Below, one piece after another: positions 54,937-63,311 of a DNA stretch of 64,000 bases (position 1 is its first letter; each line of letters starts with the position of its first letter). Under the pieces are notes generated by a model. It was not told the origin of the DNA. It did no database searches and saw only the letters and a list, made by a program, of their open reading frames with translations. Where the stretch lies: NCBI GenBank assembly GCA_910579735.1, contig CAJTUZ010000001.1, positions 1 to 64,000 on the forward strand, in the 5' to 3' direction. The position numbers were made by a program, and so were the translations under genes. Source of the DNA: an uncultured Lachnospiraceae bacterium (GTDB lineage Bacteria > Bacillota > Clostridia > Lachnospirales > Lachnospiraceae).

Positions 54937-55098
54937 AGTCATGACGCAGATCGAAAAAGCGAAGGGATTTTGGGCGGTGCGCCCGCTGCATATTATGATC
55001 TGTGGAGAGTAAAAAATAGCAGGATAGCGGAGCATTGGGATGTCATGGAAACGATTGCAGAGAAAGAAAGCTGGCAGGATGAAAATGGGATATTTTAG
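54937..55098 (+). pseudogene. C-terminal remnant of an NTF2/SnoaL-like protein
   Basis: In the frame running to the stop at 55096-55098 the translation reads GGAPAAYYDLWRVKNSRIAE then HWDVMETIAEKESWQDENG. This is the characteristic C-terminal end of SnoaL-like (NTF2-fold) proteins, which typically read YDLFRVENGKIVEHWD and end NGMF. The frame is closed by a stop at 54934-54936, so the first two thirds of the protein are missing. The remnant overlaps the start of the sirtuin gene by 14 bases in another frame. It sits behind an intact promoter and operator. Confidence 0.6.
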
Positions 55099-55969
55099 AA
55101 AAGATTACTGTATTGATCAGGAAATTCCGTATGAAGAACAGCTTCAACAAGCGGCAAAGCTGTTAGATAACGCGCAGATGCTGTTGATCGGCGCGGGGGC
55201 AGGAGCCTCCGCAGCGGCAGGATTGACATATGATGGGGAGCGTTTTTATAAAAATTTTCAGGAATTTATTGAAAAGTATGGAAAAATTCATATGAGAGAT
55301 ATGTACTCGTCCGGATTTTATCCTTTTCCGACGCAGGAGACCAAGTGGGGATACTGGTCAAAGCACAGCATGATAAACCGTTTTCTGCCGCCTGCGCTGC
55401 CGCTTTATCAAAAGCTTTATGAAGCGGTTAAAGAAAAAGATTATTTTGTACTGACGACCAATGTGGATCATCAGTTTCAGAAGGCCGGATTTGCAGCGGA
55501 ACGGATTTTTGCGACACAGGGCGACTATGGCATGATACAATGTGAGAAAGGGTGTCATCCGAAAATTTATGATGCAGAAGAACTGTTTCGACGGATGGAC
55601 CGGGTAAGGAAGGAATGTCTGATCCCTTCCGATATGGTGCCGAAGTGTCCGGTCTGTGGCGGCAATATGATGATGCATCTGCGCTGTGACGGAAATTTTG
55701 TAGAAGATGAAGACTGGCATGCAGCGTCCGAACGTTATGTTAACTTCGTACAGAAGACGGCCGGTAAAAGTACCGTATTATTGGAACTCGGCGTCGGATT
55801 TAATACGCCGGGGATCATAAAGTATCCGTTTTGGCGGATGACGGCTGAAAATCCAAAGGCGGTATATGTCTGTATCAACTATGGCGCGGCAGGCTGTCCG
55901 GAGGAGATTGCCGCGCAATCCATATGCATTGACGGGGACATTGGGGAAGTATTGGAGCAATTGTGGTGA
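55085..55969 (+). CDS. Class M sirtuin, probable protein ADP-ribosyltransferase
   Basis: A 294-residue Sir2-fold protein. The NAD site reads LIGAGAGASAAAGLTYDGERF. The segment that carries the catalytic His in deacetylase sirtuins is IFATQGDYGMIQC here, with Gln145 in that place. Four zinc cysteines follow (QCEKGC and PKCPVCGG). The Gln substitution and the downstream macrodomain gene match class M sirtuins (SirTM), which ADP-ribosylate lipoyl-carrier GcvH-L in Streptococcus and Staphylococcus. AGGA lies six bases before ATG 55085; ATGs at 55079 and 55040 are in frame. No GcvH-L or lipoate ligase gene is in the window. Confidence 0.85.
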   Translation: MGYFRKDYCIDQEIPYEEQLQQAAKLLDNAQMLLIGAGAGASAAAGLTYDGERFYKNFQEFIEKYGKIHMRDMYSSGFYPFPTQETKWGYWSKHSMINRFLPPALPLYQKLYEAVKEKDYFVLTTNVDHQFQKAGFAAERIFATQGDYGMIQCEKGCHPKIYDAEELFRRMDRVRKECLIPSDMVPKCPVCGGNMMMHLRCDGNFVEDEDWHAASERYVNFVQKTAGKSTVLLELGVGFNTPGIIKYPFWRMTAENPKAVYVCINYGAAGCPEEIAAQSICIDGDIGEVLEQLW

Positions 55970-56044
55970 CAGGAATTATGGATTTCCTTTCAAAACCCGA
56001 TTGTTTGGAATGTTCATGCACAGATGAATACGGAGGAACGAAAC

Positions 56045-56866
56045 ATGGATTTAACAGATCGTTTATTGGCTAAATTAATAGAAGATGCCGGCGGATATCA
56101 GTTTTCTCCTGTACCGGATACGATCGGAGAAAAGAAAGCGGCTATCCGCTCGCTTATGAATATCCGTATGCCCAAAGAAGTATCGGAGAATCTTCTGGCA
56201 GTACAGGATGCCTATTTGCAGGAAGAACTTGCGGAGAAAAACGTTGTGTCTGCATTTGATATCCCGACAATAAAGGAAGCTTATGGAAGCACGAACCCAT
56301 ATGCAGATAAGCTTGTGCTCCTGCAGGGAGATATTACGGGAATCAGGATCGGTGCGATCGTGAATGCGGCCAATTCCCGGATGCTTGGCTGCTTCGTACC
56401 CTGCCACAGATGTATCGACAACGCGATCCACAGTGCGGCCGGTATGCAGCTTCGTGCCGAATGTGACCATATCATGAGTAAACGCCGGATGCATTACGGC
56501 AGACAGTATACGGAACCGACAGGTACGGCCACGCTGACAAAGGCTTATAATCTGCCCTGCGATTATGTGATCCATACGGTCGGGCCGATCGTATACGGAG
56601 AACTAAACGAAGCGCTCTGTAAAGAGCTGCAAAGCTGCTATGAAAGTGTTCTGCTCTGCTGCATGGAAAACGGAATTTCATCCGTTGCTTTCTGCTGCAT
56701 TTCAACGGGAGAATTCCATTTTCCGCCTGATGCGGCGGCAAAGATTGCCCTGCAGACAGTAACGGATTTTCTGAAAATAAACGGAGACTGTATGGAGCGC
56801 ATCGTTTTTAACGTTTTTAAGGACAGTGATCTGGAGATTTACCGGTCGCTTGTCAGCAAAGCATAG
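56045..56866 (+). CDS. Zinc-dependent macrodomain ADP-ribosyl hydrolase
   Basis: The 273-residue protein has an N-terminal helical part (1-85) and a macrodomain. ADP-ribose contacts are GDITGI at 95-100 and VNAANS at 106-111. The segment GCFVPCHRCIDNAIHSAAG (115-133) is the zinc-binding signature of the class paired with SirTM sirtuins, which removes the ADP-ribose added by them. GGAGG precedes ATG 56045; an ATG seven codons earlier is less suitable. It follows the sirtuin by 75 bases and is probably co-transcribed. It ends in a 28-base convergent overlap with the GNAT gene. Confidence 0.9.
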   Translation: MDLTDRLLAKLIEDAGGYQFSPVPDTIGEKKAAIRSLMNIRMPKEVSENLLAVQDAYLQEELAEKNVVSAFDIPTIKEAYGSTNPYADKLVLLQGDITGIRIGAIVNAANSRMLGCFVPCHRCIDNAIHSAAGMQLRAECDHIMSKRRMHYGRQYTEPTGTATLTKAYNLPCDYVIHTVGPIVYGELNEALCKELQSCYESVLLCCMENGISSVAFCCISTGEFHFPPDAAAKIALQTVTDFLKINGDCMERIVFNVFKDSDLEIYRSLVSKA

Positions 56867-57402
56867 AGGCATGCGTCGCAGATGCCCTGGTTGTTCCAAT
56901 CCGACTGTCGTGATGTACCTTCATACTGCAGGCCGCACTTTTGCATGACCTTACCGGAGTTGGGATTTCTCGGATCATGCCTTGCTTCGATCCGGTTAAC
57001 GCCCACTTCATCAAATAGAAAATCGATCACGGCCGAAAACGCTTCGGAAGTGATTCCTTTATGCCACCATGTTTTTCCGATACAGTAGCCAATATGCGCC
57101 ATTTTGATCGTCTCTTTTATGGGGTTTACGACGCTTATGGAACCAATCGGCTCGTCGGCAGATTCTTTGAAAACAATGGCCCACTGATAATAGTCCTTTT
57201 GAGAGTAATTTGCACACCACTCCCGCAGAATGGATTCGGTTATGGAGGCATTCGTATGTGCCGGCCATGTCAGGAATTTGGTAACTTCCGCATCGGAGGC
57301 CCAGTTTCTGTACATGGCCGGTGCATCTTCTGTCCGGAACGGACGTAAGATCAGCCGCCTGGTTTCTATGTATTTCGTGCCTTTGTGTTCCATGAATATC
57401 AT
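56839..57402 (-). CDS. GNAT N-acetyltransferase, RimJ/RimL type
   Basis: A 187-residue acetyltransferase: ETRRLILRPFRTEDAPAMYR is the typical RimJ/RimL opening. The acetyl-CoA loop region is AHIGYCIGKTWWHKGITSEA, and the later RIEARHDPRNPNSGKVMQKC segment is diagnostic. Substrate may be a ribosomal protein N-terminus, an antibiotic or a small amine. AAAGG precedes the ATG at 57402; an ATG three codons on is possible. It is convergent with the macrodomain gene, so its link to ADP-ribosylation is only positional. Confidence 0.88.
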   Translation of the reverse strand: MIFMEHKGTKYIETRRLILRPFRTEDAPAMYRNWASDAEVTKFLTWPAHTNASITESILREWCANYSQKDYYQWAIVFKESADEPIGSISVVNPIKETIKMAHIGYCIGKTWWHKGITSEAFSAVIDFLFDEVGVNRIEARHDPRNPNSGKVMQKCGLQYEGTSRQSDWNNQGICDACLYALLTSDR

Positions 57403-57659
57403 CTGCCTTTCTTTGTCTTATCAGCATTTATTCTACCATACGCGCTTGGGAAATACTATGAATATTGAATAGAAAAGCAGCCTTCCGCATGTGAAAATGA
57501 TCCTGTAAAAAAATCGGGCCGGAGGATAGAAGAAGGGCACAGGAGGGTTTGACAAAAGCTTGAGGCGTCTTGGCAACCGAAACAATAGGAATGGTAAATT
57601 TTTATAAACCGTCTCATTGCATGAATGGAATATGTGCGCTATGCTTGGAAATAGATCCG

Positions 57660-57876
57660 GGTAATTGCGAAACTCCGAGGCAGGCCGGCAGTGAAAAAAG
57701 ATTTCTGCTGAAAGGCCCTTTAACAACGCAAGTTACTGTAAGTAACTTTGCACTTAGTGAGAACTGCATTTTATGCGGTTCGAACTTAGTACCGCTGCGT
57801 TGTTAATGGAGCGAAAGCGCGCCTCGAAGCAGAAACTTTTTTCACTGCCGGCCTGCCTCGGAGTTTCGCAATTACC
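57660..57876. repeat. Long palindromic element, copy C (217 bases)
   Basis: The arms 57660-57708 and about 57830-57876 are complementary over about 48 bases with one indel (GGTAATTGCGAAACTCCGAG outward left, CTCGGAGTTTCGCAATTACC right). Box 1 (AAAAAAGATTTCTGCTGAAA, GGCCCTTTAACAACGC) and box 2 (CTTAGTACCGCTGCG, TTGTTAATGGAGCG, AAGCGCGCCTCGAAGCAGAA) match copy A. Between the boxes two small hairpins (AAGTTAC/GTAACTT and GAACTGCAT/ATGCGGTTC) replace the single GC-rich hairpin of A and B. It fills part of the 507-base gap between the GNAT and ATL-like genes; I recognise nothing else there. Confidence 0.85.
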
Positions 57877-57909
57877 TTAGAATAGATCGACGAAAGGAGT
57901 GCATATTTT

Positions 57910-58389
57910 ATGGCAAATGAGGATCAAAAAGATTTTAACGCCATGCTGCATGACAGCAAGGACATGCCAAAGATACAGACGATCACGGATGAAAAGAGCA
58001 TTTTAAAATACGGCGGAGACAGGATGTATTTCGCGCCCCCGATTGACTATGATAAGGTCATGCGGCTCGTGCCGCCGGGGAAACTGCTTACGATTGGCGT
58101 GATTCGGGAATATTTTGCCGGGAAAAGCGGCGCCGATTTTACGGAACCGATCACAGCCGGCATCTTCGTATCGATCGCCGCGTGGGCAAGTTATCAGAGG
58201 GAAAATGACAAAACCCCGTATTGGCGGACATTGAAGGCAAACGGGGAGCTGAATCCGAAGTATCCGGGCGGTGTTACGGAGCAGAAGAAAATGCTCGAAG
58301 AAGAAGGTCATGTGGTCATATCAAAGGGCAGGACGAATATCAAATATTATGTCAAAGATTACGAGCAGAAGTTGATCGTTTTGGAGTGA
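57910..58389 (+). CDS. MGMT-fold alkyltransferase-like protein without cysteine
   Basis: A 159-residue protein whose central part (LLTIGVIREYFAGKSGADFT, then GIFVSIAAWAS) and C-terminal part (TPYWRTLKANGELNPKYPGG, then EEGHVVI) correspond to the DNA-binding half of O6-alkylguanine-DNA alkyltransferases. The reactive PCHRV motif is replaced by PYWRT, and the protein contains no cysteine at all. It cannot transfer alkyl groups; by analogy with ATL proteins it might flag damaged DNA for nucleotide excision repair. AAAGGAG precedes the ATG. It lies directly after palindromic element C. Confidence 0.7.
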   Translation: MANEDQKDFNAMLHDSKDMPKIQTITDEKSILKYGGDRMYFAPPIDYDKVMRLVPPGKLLTIGVIREYFAGKSGADFTEPITAGIFVSIAAWASYQRENDKTPYWRTLKANGELNPKYPGGVTEQKKMLEEEGHVVISKGRTNIKYYVKDYEQKLIVLE

Positions 58390-58529
58390 AGAAGCCTTGC
58401 AGAGCGTGCAGGAGAGGGGCGGCCCCGCGGGAGCAAAATCTGTGACCGCCTCTTTGCAGCATTCTACATTTTATCAGCCGTTTTTATACAGCCTTTGGTG
58501 AATCCGCTTTTTGCAGAAAGATACCAATA

Positions 58530-58928
58530 TCAGTACGTGCGCCATAAGAACTCTGCATCGGGAAAAAGCAGATGGGCGATAAAAGTAAGCATGGTGAAAA
58601 TGATCATAATGATGACTGTATAATTGATGATTTTCCAACATTTTCCGAAAAGATTCTTGATGTTTTCAAGATCGGAATAAATAGAAGATACTTTTTCATC
58701 AGTCAGATTTTTTTCACGTATATCCTGCACGTCTATGTCTTTTACCAGTTCATCCAAAGAGATTCCCAGATAATCGCTTAACAGAACCAGTCTTTGAAAA
58801 TCCGGATAAGACTGGCCGGATTCCCATTTGGAAATCGTCTGTCGTGAAACCTGTAATTCCATGCCCAGTTCCTCCTGGGAGAGACCCTGTTTTTTCCTGA
58901 GAGCCAGTAGTTTTTCATTAAATTTCAT
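58530..58928 (-). CDS. XRE-type regulator with a C-terminal membrane segment
   Basis: A 132-residue protein. Residues 1-65 are a Cro/C1 helix-turn-helix (LGMELQVSRQTISKWESGQS, YPDFQRLVLLSDYLGISLDEL). A short charged linker is followed by one membrane segment (INYTVIIMIIFTMLTFIAHL). Small membrane-tethered XRE regulators of this layout are common in Clostridia; the signal is unknown. ATG 58928 (MKFNEKLLALRKKQG) matches family starts. It diverges from the metallo-hydrolase gene. Confidence 0.85.
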   Translation of the reverse strand: MKFNEKLLALRKKQGLSQEELGMELQVSRQTISKWESGQSYPDFQRLVLLSDYLGISLDELVKDIDVQDIREKNLTDEKVSSIYSDLENIKNLFGKCWKIINYTVIIMIIFTMLTFIAHLLFPDAEFLWRTY

Positions 58929-59209
58929 TTTGTTGAGTTTCTCCTTTCCATTTGATGATATCAGTATATTTGCATGACGACCGGACCGCAAGCAATAAGT
59001 GTTGGCAATTTGTCAACGCGGGATAACATGTGCTGTCTGCAGGCTGTCTGAGCTGAAATAAGATAGCCAAATATTCATGGTTGTGGTAATATGGAGGCAA
59101 AGCCGCCTGTCGGGAAGTGATGGAATAGAGCGACTGCTTTTCGTTTTGGAAAAAGAGAAGAACTGATAGAAAAATAAAATACCAAATAAAGAAAGGACTT
59201 AAAATCAAA

Positions 59210-59971
59210 ATGAAAATTCAACTCAGACACCCGGAAATTGTTCAGATAAACGACCATATCTGGCTGATGAACGATCATAATGAAGCAACAGGATACGTTG
59301 TGGCAGGAAACCGCATGGCCATGGTGATCGATACGATGATCGGTCTGGTCAATGTCAAAGAAGAAGCAGAGAAGCTGACCGATCTGCCGCTTCTATGTGT
59401 CAATACGCACGGACATGTGGATCATATCGGCGGAAATTGGAGTTTTGATCAGGCTTATATGAATCTTGCCGATCTTTCGGTGGCAGAAGCCGCGATTGCG
59501 CTTCCCGATCTGCAAAATGCTGTAAAGCAGTTTGGCATCCGGTATCCGGAATTTCTGCCGATCGAAGACGAACAGATCTTTGATCTGGGCGGCCTGGAGC
59601 TGCAGGCGTATTATCTGCCGGGACATACATCGGGAGAGATCGTGCTCTTGGACAGGAAAGATAAGATCCTGTTTTCGGGAGATGGCGTGATCGAGCAGAT
59701 CTGGATGCAGCTGCCGGAGTCGCTTCCCATGCGGGGACTGATAAAGAGCATGGAGAGAATAAAATGTTTCCGCGCGGAATTTGATTCGATACTGACCGGA
59801 CACAGCCGCGGCCTGGAGGGTGCGGACCTGTTTGACGAGCAGCTTGCCGGCGCGATCGAACTGGATAAGGGGAATACCGAGGGAGACGTCGAGTATCACT
59901 GGTTTGGCGGAACGTGTAAGGCGCATCCATACGGAATGGGAACAAGACGGATCGTCTATCAGGAGCTATAA
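59210..59971 (+). CDS. Metallo-beta-lactamase-fold hydrolase
   Basis: A 253-residue MBL-fold protein with the metal motif NTHGHVDHIGG, further ligands in LPGHTSGEIVLLDRKDKILFSGDG, and a C-terminal TGHSRG His. It is of glyoxalase II/lactonase type; substrate unknown. GAAAGGAC lies upstream of the ATG. It overlaps the 3' end of the convergent gene by six bases. Confidence 0.88.
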   Translation: MKIQLRHPEIVQINDHIWLMNDHNEATGYVVAGNRMAMVIDTMIGLVNVKEEAEKLTDLPLLCVNTHGHVDHIGGNWSFDQAYMNLADLSVAEAAIALPDLQNAVKQFGIRYPEFLPIEDEQIFDLGGLELQAYYLPGHTSGEIVLLDRKDKILFSGDGVIEQIWMQLPESLPMRGLIKSMERIKCFRAEFDSILTGHSRGLEGADLFDEQLAGAIELDKGNTEGDVEYHWFGGTCKAHPYGMGTRRIVYQEL

Positions 59972-60766
59972 AGGACGCAGCAGTCCCGTTGTCCAGCCGA
60001 CCGATTTTCCTTCCAGCAGATATTTTTTCATTCTTTTCTGCAGGCCTGTGTGTTCAGGCAGGTCTGCGGAGACTTTATCATATCCGGGGAATACCCAGTC
60101 CAGTGCGGCCATGCTCTCATAATCGGTTTCGACGATATCGAACAGCTTCTGAAATGCCAGGATTTTAGAAGTATCGTCCAACAGTTCCTTCAGCGCAGGT
60201 GACAACAGCCAGGACTGGCAGCGGAAGGGCAGGTTTTCCCAGGCAGGATAATACTGTCTGCAAAACAGTTTAAACTGCGAGAGGGATTCCAGAACGGATG
60301 CTTCGGAAATATCCGCATCCGATGGGATGTGCATTTCGATATAGCCTTCCTCACCGTATTCATATTCTAAAGCGCCGATCCGGAATTCGCGCAGCGATAA
60401 CTGCCTCGGAAACCACCAGCCAAATTGAAAGCGGTAACAGGCATGCGTTTTATAATAGTCTGTTAAAAAGCGCGTACAGAATTTCATGGTGTCCGTAAAG
60501 ACCGTCACGGGAATTCCTTTTTTCTGATATTCGTCAAAAGCATCCCGGGCAATATTTAAATCTTCCCACAGCGTTTTCATGCCATCGGGATCTTCTCCGA
60601 CGGCATCGGTAATTAATTGATCCAGCCTGCGTGTAAGTTCGATATCTTTCATAAGATCGCTTACGCAGACATGGAACGTATGGTTTCTGGTCTCTCCGCA
60701 GGCATTCAGCCGTTTTATGACTTCTTTCGGTAAATCTAACAGTTGATACAATTCCTGGTTATTCAT
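59966..60766 (-). CDS. Acyltransferase-like protein (DUF5596-type), function unknown
   Basis: A 266-residue soluble protein starting MNNQELYQLLDLPKEVIKRL. The central FQFGWWFPRQLSLREFRIGA and LEYEYGEEGYIEMHIPSDAD segments are typical of Lachnospiraceae proteins annotated as acyltransferase domain-containing (DUF5596/GNAT C-terminal-like). No catalytic residue can be assigned. GAGGTG precedes ATG 60766; the longer frame adds 47 unlikely residues. The gene stands alone between two plus-strand genes. Confidence 0.75.
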   Translation of the reverse strand: MNNQELYQLLDLPKEVIKRLNACGETRNHTFHVCVSDLMKDIELTRRLDQLITDAVGEDPDGMKTLWEDLNIARDAFDEYQKKGIPVTVFTDTMKFCTRFLTDYYKTHACYRFQFGWWFPRQLSLREFRIGALEYEYGEEGYIEMHIPSDADISEASVLESLSQFKLFCRQYYPAWENLPFRCQSWLLSPALKELLDDTSKILAFQKLFDIVETDYESMAALDWVFPGYDKVSADLPEHTGLQKRMKKYLLEGKSVGWTTGLLRPL

Positions 60767-61062
60767 CTTTACACCTCTCTGTCTGCTTCGGCAGACACTC
60801 AAATTCAATAGTTGAAAATGCTTTTCTTTCAACATTGACCTCCGCATTGTTTCGTGGGGCATCCTCTGATACCCGGATTCTTTGTATTGGAATTTATTAT
60901 AAAGCAATGCGGCAGATTTGGCAATTGCAGCATAATAGCGGCGCTGTCTGCCTGAGCCGGTATTGACGCGCTCAGCCTGAAAGGCATTTATTTTCCGGTA
61001 TTGACTGCTGCAGGGAAGATGTGGGAAAATATAGAAAGAAAAAGAAACGGAAGGGAACGGAT

Positions 61063-62247
61063 ATGGCTGAGAGAAATCTTGACTTTGATAAAGTGATCGA
61101 CAGAAGAAATACCAGGTGCGTGAAATATGACTTTGCCAAAGCGAAAGGCATGCCTGAGGACGTGCTGCCGCTCTGGGTTGCGGATATGGATTTCAAAACC
61201 TCATCTTATGTGGAGGATGCGCTTGCCGAAAGGGTAAAAGAAGGTATTTTCGGCTACAGCGACGTACAGACACCGTATTTTCATATCGTAAGGGACTGGA
61301 TGCAGCGGCGCCATGACTGGAAGGTAGAGGAAGACTGGCTTATCAAAACGCCGGGCGTCGTTTTTGCGCTGGCGATGGCGGTCAGGGCTTATACACAGCC
61401 GGGAGACGGCGTTTTGATCCAGCCGCCGGTCTATTATCCGTTTGCGGCGGTCATTAAGGATAATGGGCGGAAAGTGGTGAATAATACGCTGTTTATCGGA
61501 GAAGATAACCGCTACCATATTGATTTTGCAGACTTTGAGAGAAAGATTCAGGAGGAGAAGATCAAGCTCTTTCTGCTCTGTAATCCTCATAATCCGGTGG
61601 GACGGATCTGGAATGAGGAGGAGCTGACGAAGTTGGGGGATATATGTTTACGGCACGGGGTGATCGTTGTCAGTGACGAGATCCATCACGATTTTGTTTT
61701 CCGGGGAACTCATACCGTGTTTGCCGGACTGAAAAAAGAATATGCCGAGAACAGCATTACCTGTACGTCGCCAAGTAAGACCTTTAATCTGGCGGGTCTG
61801 GTGATTTCAAATATTTTCATACCAAACCGGGAATTAAGACACAGGTTTTATGGAGAGATGAACGCGGCGGGAAGCAGTGAGGTCGGGGTTATGGGCATCA
61901 TTGCGTGTGAGGCGGCTTATCAGCATGGGGAAGAATGGTACCGGGCGATGCTTGCTTATGTCAAAGAAAATATCGATTTTACCAGAAGATTCGTGGAAGA
62001 AAATCTGCCCGGCGTGCGCATGACGGACTTGGAAGGCACTTATCTTGTGTGGCTGGATTTCAGGGATACGGGACTTGGTACGGAAGAACTGGAGAATCTG
62101 ATCATTCATAAGGCAAAACTCTGGCTGGATGCCGGGCAGATGTTTGGAGAGAGCGGAAGCGGGTTTCAGAGAGTCAATGTCGCGTGTCCAAGAAGCGTGT
62201 TAGCGGAAGCTCTGAACCGGATAAAAAAGGCAATGCATGATCGCTGA
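61063..62247 (+). CDS. MalY/PatB-type aminotransferase (cystathionine beta-lyase)
   Basis: A 394-residue PLP enzyme of fold type I. NTRCVKYDF and LPLWVADMDF are the MalY/PatB opening; CNPHNPVGR and VSDEIHHD bind PLP; the Schiff-base lysine is Lys239 in CTSPSKTFNLAGL. The family cleaves cystathionine or cysteine, releasing pyruvate, ammonia and a thiol. AAGGGA lies before ATG 61063; a longer basic N-terminus is possible but lacks support. An esterase gene follows on the same strand after 64 bases. Confidence 0.93.
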   Translation: MAERNLDFDKVIDRRNTRCVKYDFAKAKGMPEDVLPLWVADMDFKTSSYVEDALAERVKEGIFGYSDVQTPYFHIVRDWMQRRHDWKVEEDWLIKTPGVVFALAMAVRAYTQPGDGVLIQPPVYYPFAAVIKDNGRKVVNNTLFIGEDNRYHIDFADFERKIQEEKIKLFLLCNPHNPVGRIWNEEELTKLGDICLRHGVIVVSDEIHHDFVFRGTHTVFAGLKKEYAENSITCTSPSKTFNLAGLVISNIFIPNRELRHRFYGEMNAAGSSEVGVMGIIACEAAYQHGEEWYRAMLAYVKENIDFTRRFVEENLPGVRMTDLEGTYLVWLDFRDTGLGTEELENLIIHKAKLWLDAGQMFGESGSGFQRVNVACPRSVLAEALNRIKKAMHDR

Positions 62248-62311
62248 TGAACGGCTGCCGTAGAGTGCAGTATAATAAACATGATAAATACATATTTCAG
62301 GAGGGAGCAGT

Positions 62312-63097
62312 ATGGCTTATTTTAGAATCGACTTTTTTTCCAACGCTTTAAGAAGGGAGACGTCCTTTGAAATGTTTATTCCCAATGACAGCAGGGAAGA
62401 CATACCGAAGGAAGCGTCTGTTTATGACAAAAGAAAAATGAAAACACTGTTTTTGCTGCACGGCTATACGGGAAAGGCCGGTAACTGGGTTTCGCAGGAG
62501 CAGGCGCAGAAATACAATTTCGCCATTGTGATGCCGAGCGTGGAGAACAGTTTCTATTTGAACGGATTGTCGACGGGACATGCTTTTCAGACTTATGTGG
62601 GTGAAGAACTGGTCGAATATGTCCGCAAGACGTTCGGACTGGCAGAGAAGGCGGAAGATACCTATGTTCTTGGTTTGTCCATGGGCGGATTCGGCGCGCT
62701 GCATACGGCATTTGCCTATCCGCAGACATTCGGGAAGACCGGGGCAATGTCTTCGGCGCTTATTATGCATGAGATCGCAAAGATGAAAGCGGGCGAGGAT
62801 AACGGTGTGGCAAATTACGAGTATTACAGGGAGTGTTTCGGAGATCTGGAGCATGTGCTGGAGAGCGATAATAATCCGGAACAACTTGTCCGTAAATTAA
62901 AAAATGACGGAAAGAAAATACCGGAGATCTATATGTGCTGCGGTACGGAGGACTTTCTGTTAGAGCCGAACCGGGCGTTTGATCAGTATCTGACAAATTT
63001 GGGCGTGGAACATATTTATAAAGAAGGGCCGGGCATCCATGATATGAAGTTCTGGAGCGAGTACGCTGAGAAGATCGTGGAGTGGATGTTTGCGTAA
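62312..63097 (+). CDS. Esterase D/tributyrin esterase-family alpha/beta hydrolase
   Basis: A 261-residue alpha/beta hydrolase of the EstA/S-formylglutathione hydrolase-like class. The oxyanion segment is LLHGYTGKAGNWV; nucleophile Ser123 lies in LGLSMGGFGALH; the acid is near GTEDFLLEPN and the His in GIHDMKFW. It begins MAYFRIDFFSNALRRETSF, as family members from lactobacilli and clostridia do. It probably deacetylates sugars or hydrolyses short-chain esters. AGGAGGGAG precedes the ATG. A terminator follows. Confidence 0.9.
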   Translation: MAYFRIDFFSNALRRETSFEMFIPNDSREDIPKEASVYDKRKMKTLFLLHGYTGKAGNWVSQEQAQKYNFAIVMPSVENSFYLNGLSTGHAFQTYVGEELVEYVRKTFGLAEKAEDTYVLGLSMGGFGALHTAFAYPQTFGKTGAMSSALIMHEIAKMKAGEDNGVANYEYYRECFGDLEHVLESDNNPEQLVRKLKNDGKKIPEIYMCCGTEDFLLEPNRAFDQYLTNLGVEHIYKEGPGIHDMKFWSEYAEKIVEWMFA

Positions 63098-63143
63098 GCG
63101 GATGAGAAGGCGCGGGGGCAGGATAAAAGAATGAGAGAAGGAA

Positions 63144-63186
63144 GGCGTCGATTGCTTTGTATCAATGAAGTAATCGGCGTCTTTTT
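63144..63186 (+). terminator. Terminator of the esterase gene
   Basis: GGCGTCGATTGCTT pairs with AAGTAATCGGCGTC (14 bp, three G-U) around a ten-base loop, followed by TTTTT. Confidence 0.85.
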
Positions 63187-63238
63187 GCCGTTTTGTATCT
63201 TTTTGATAAAGAAAGGCAGAAATCTTCTAAATAACCAT

Positions 63239-63286
63239 TTGACAAAAAGATTATACAAATGTATAATATGTTATACAATCGTATAA
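63239..63286 (+). promoter_or_regulatory. Consensus promoter with two BlaI-type operators
   Basis: TTGACA (63239-63244), 17 bases, TATAAT (63262-63267): both boxes are perfect. ATTATACA-AA-TGTATAAT (63250-63267) overlaps the spacer and -10. A second palindrome, TTATAC-AATC-GTATAA (63271-63286), covers the transcription start. TACA/TGTA-type dyads are the binding sites of BlaI/MecI repressors, so the downstream regulator very likely represses itself here. Confidence 0.85.
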
Positions 63287-63311
63287 TACGAGAAGAAAGG
63301 AGAACAGGCCT

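Noticed and set aside
55085..55969. Anti-phage Sir2 defence gene (Thoeris/DSR/Prokaryotic Argonaute type)
   Set aside because: The protein is short, has four zinc cysteines and the class M Gln substitution, and is paired with a zinc macrodomain. No defence partner domain is fused or adjacent.
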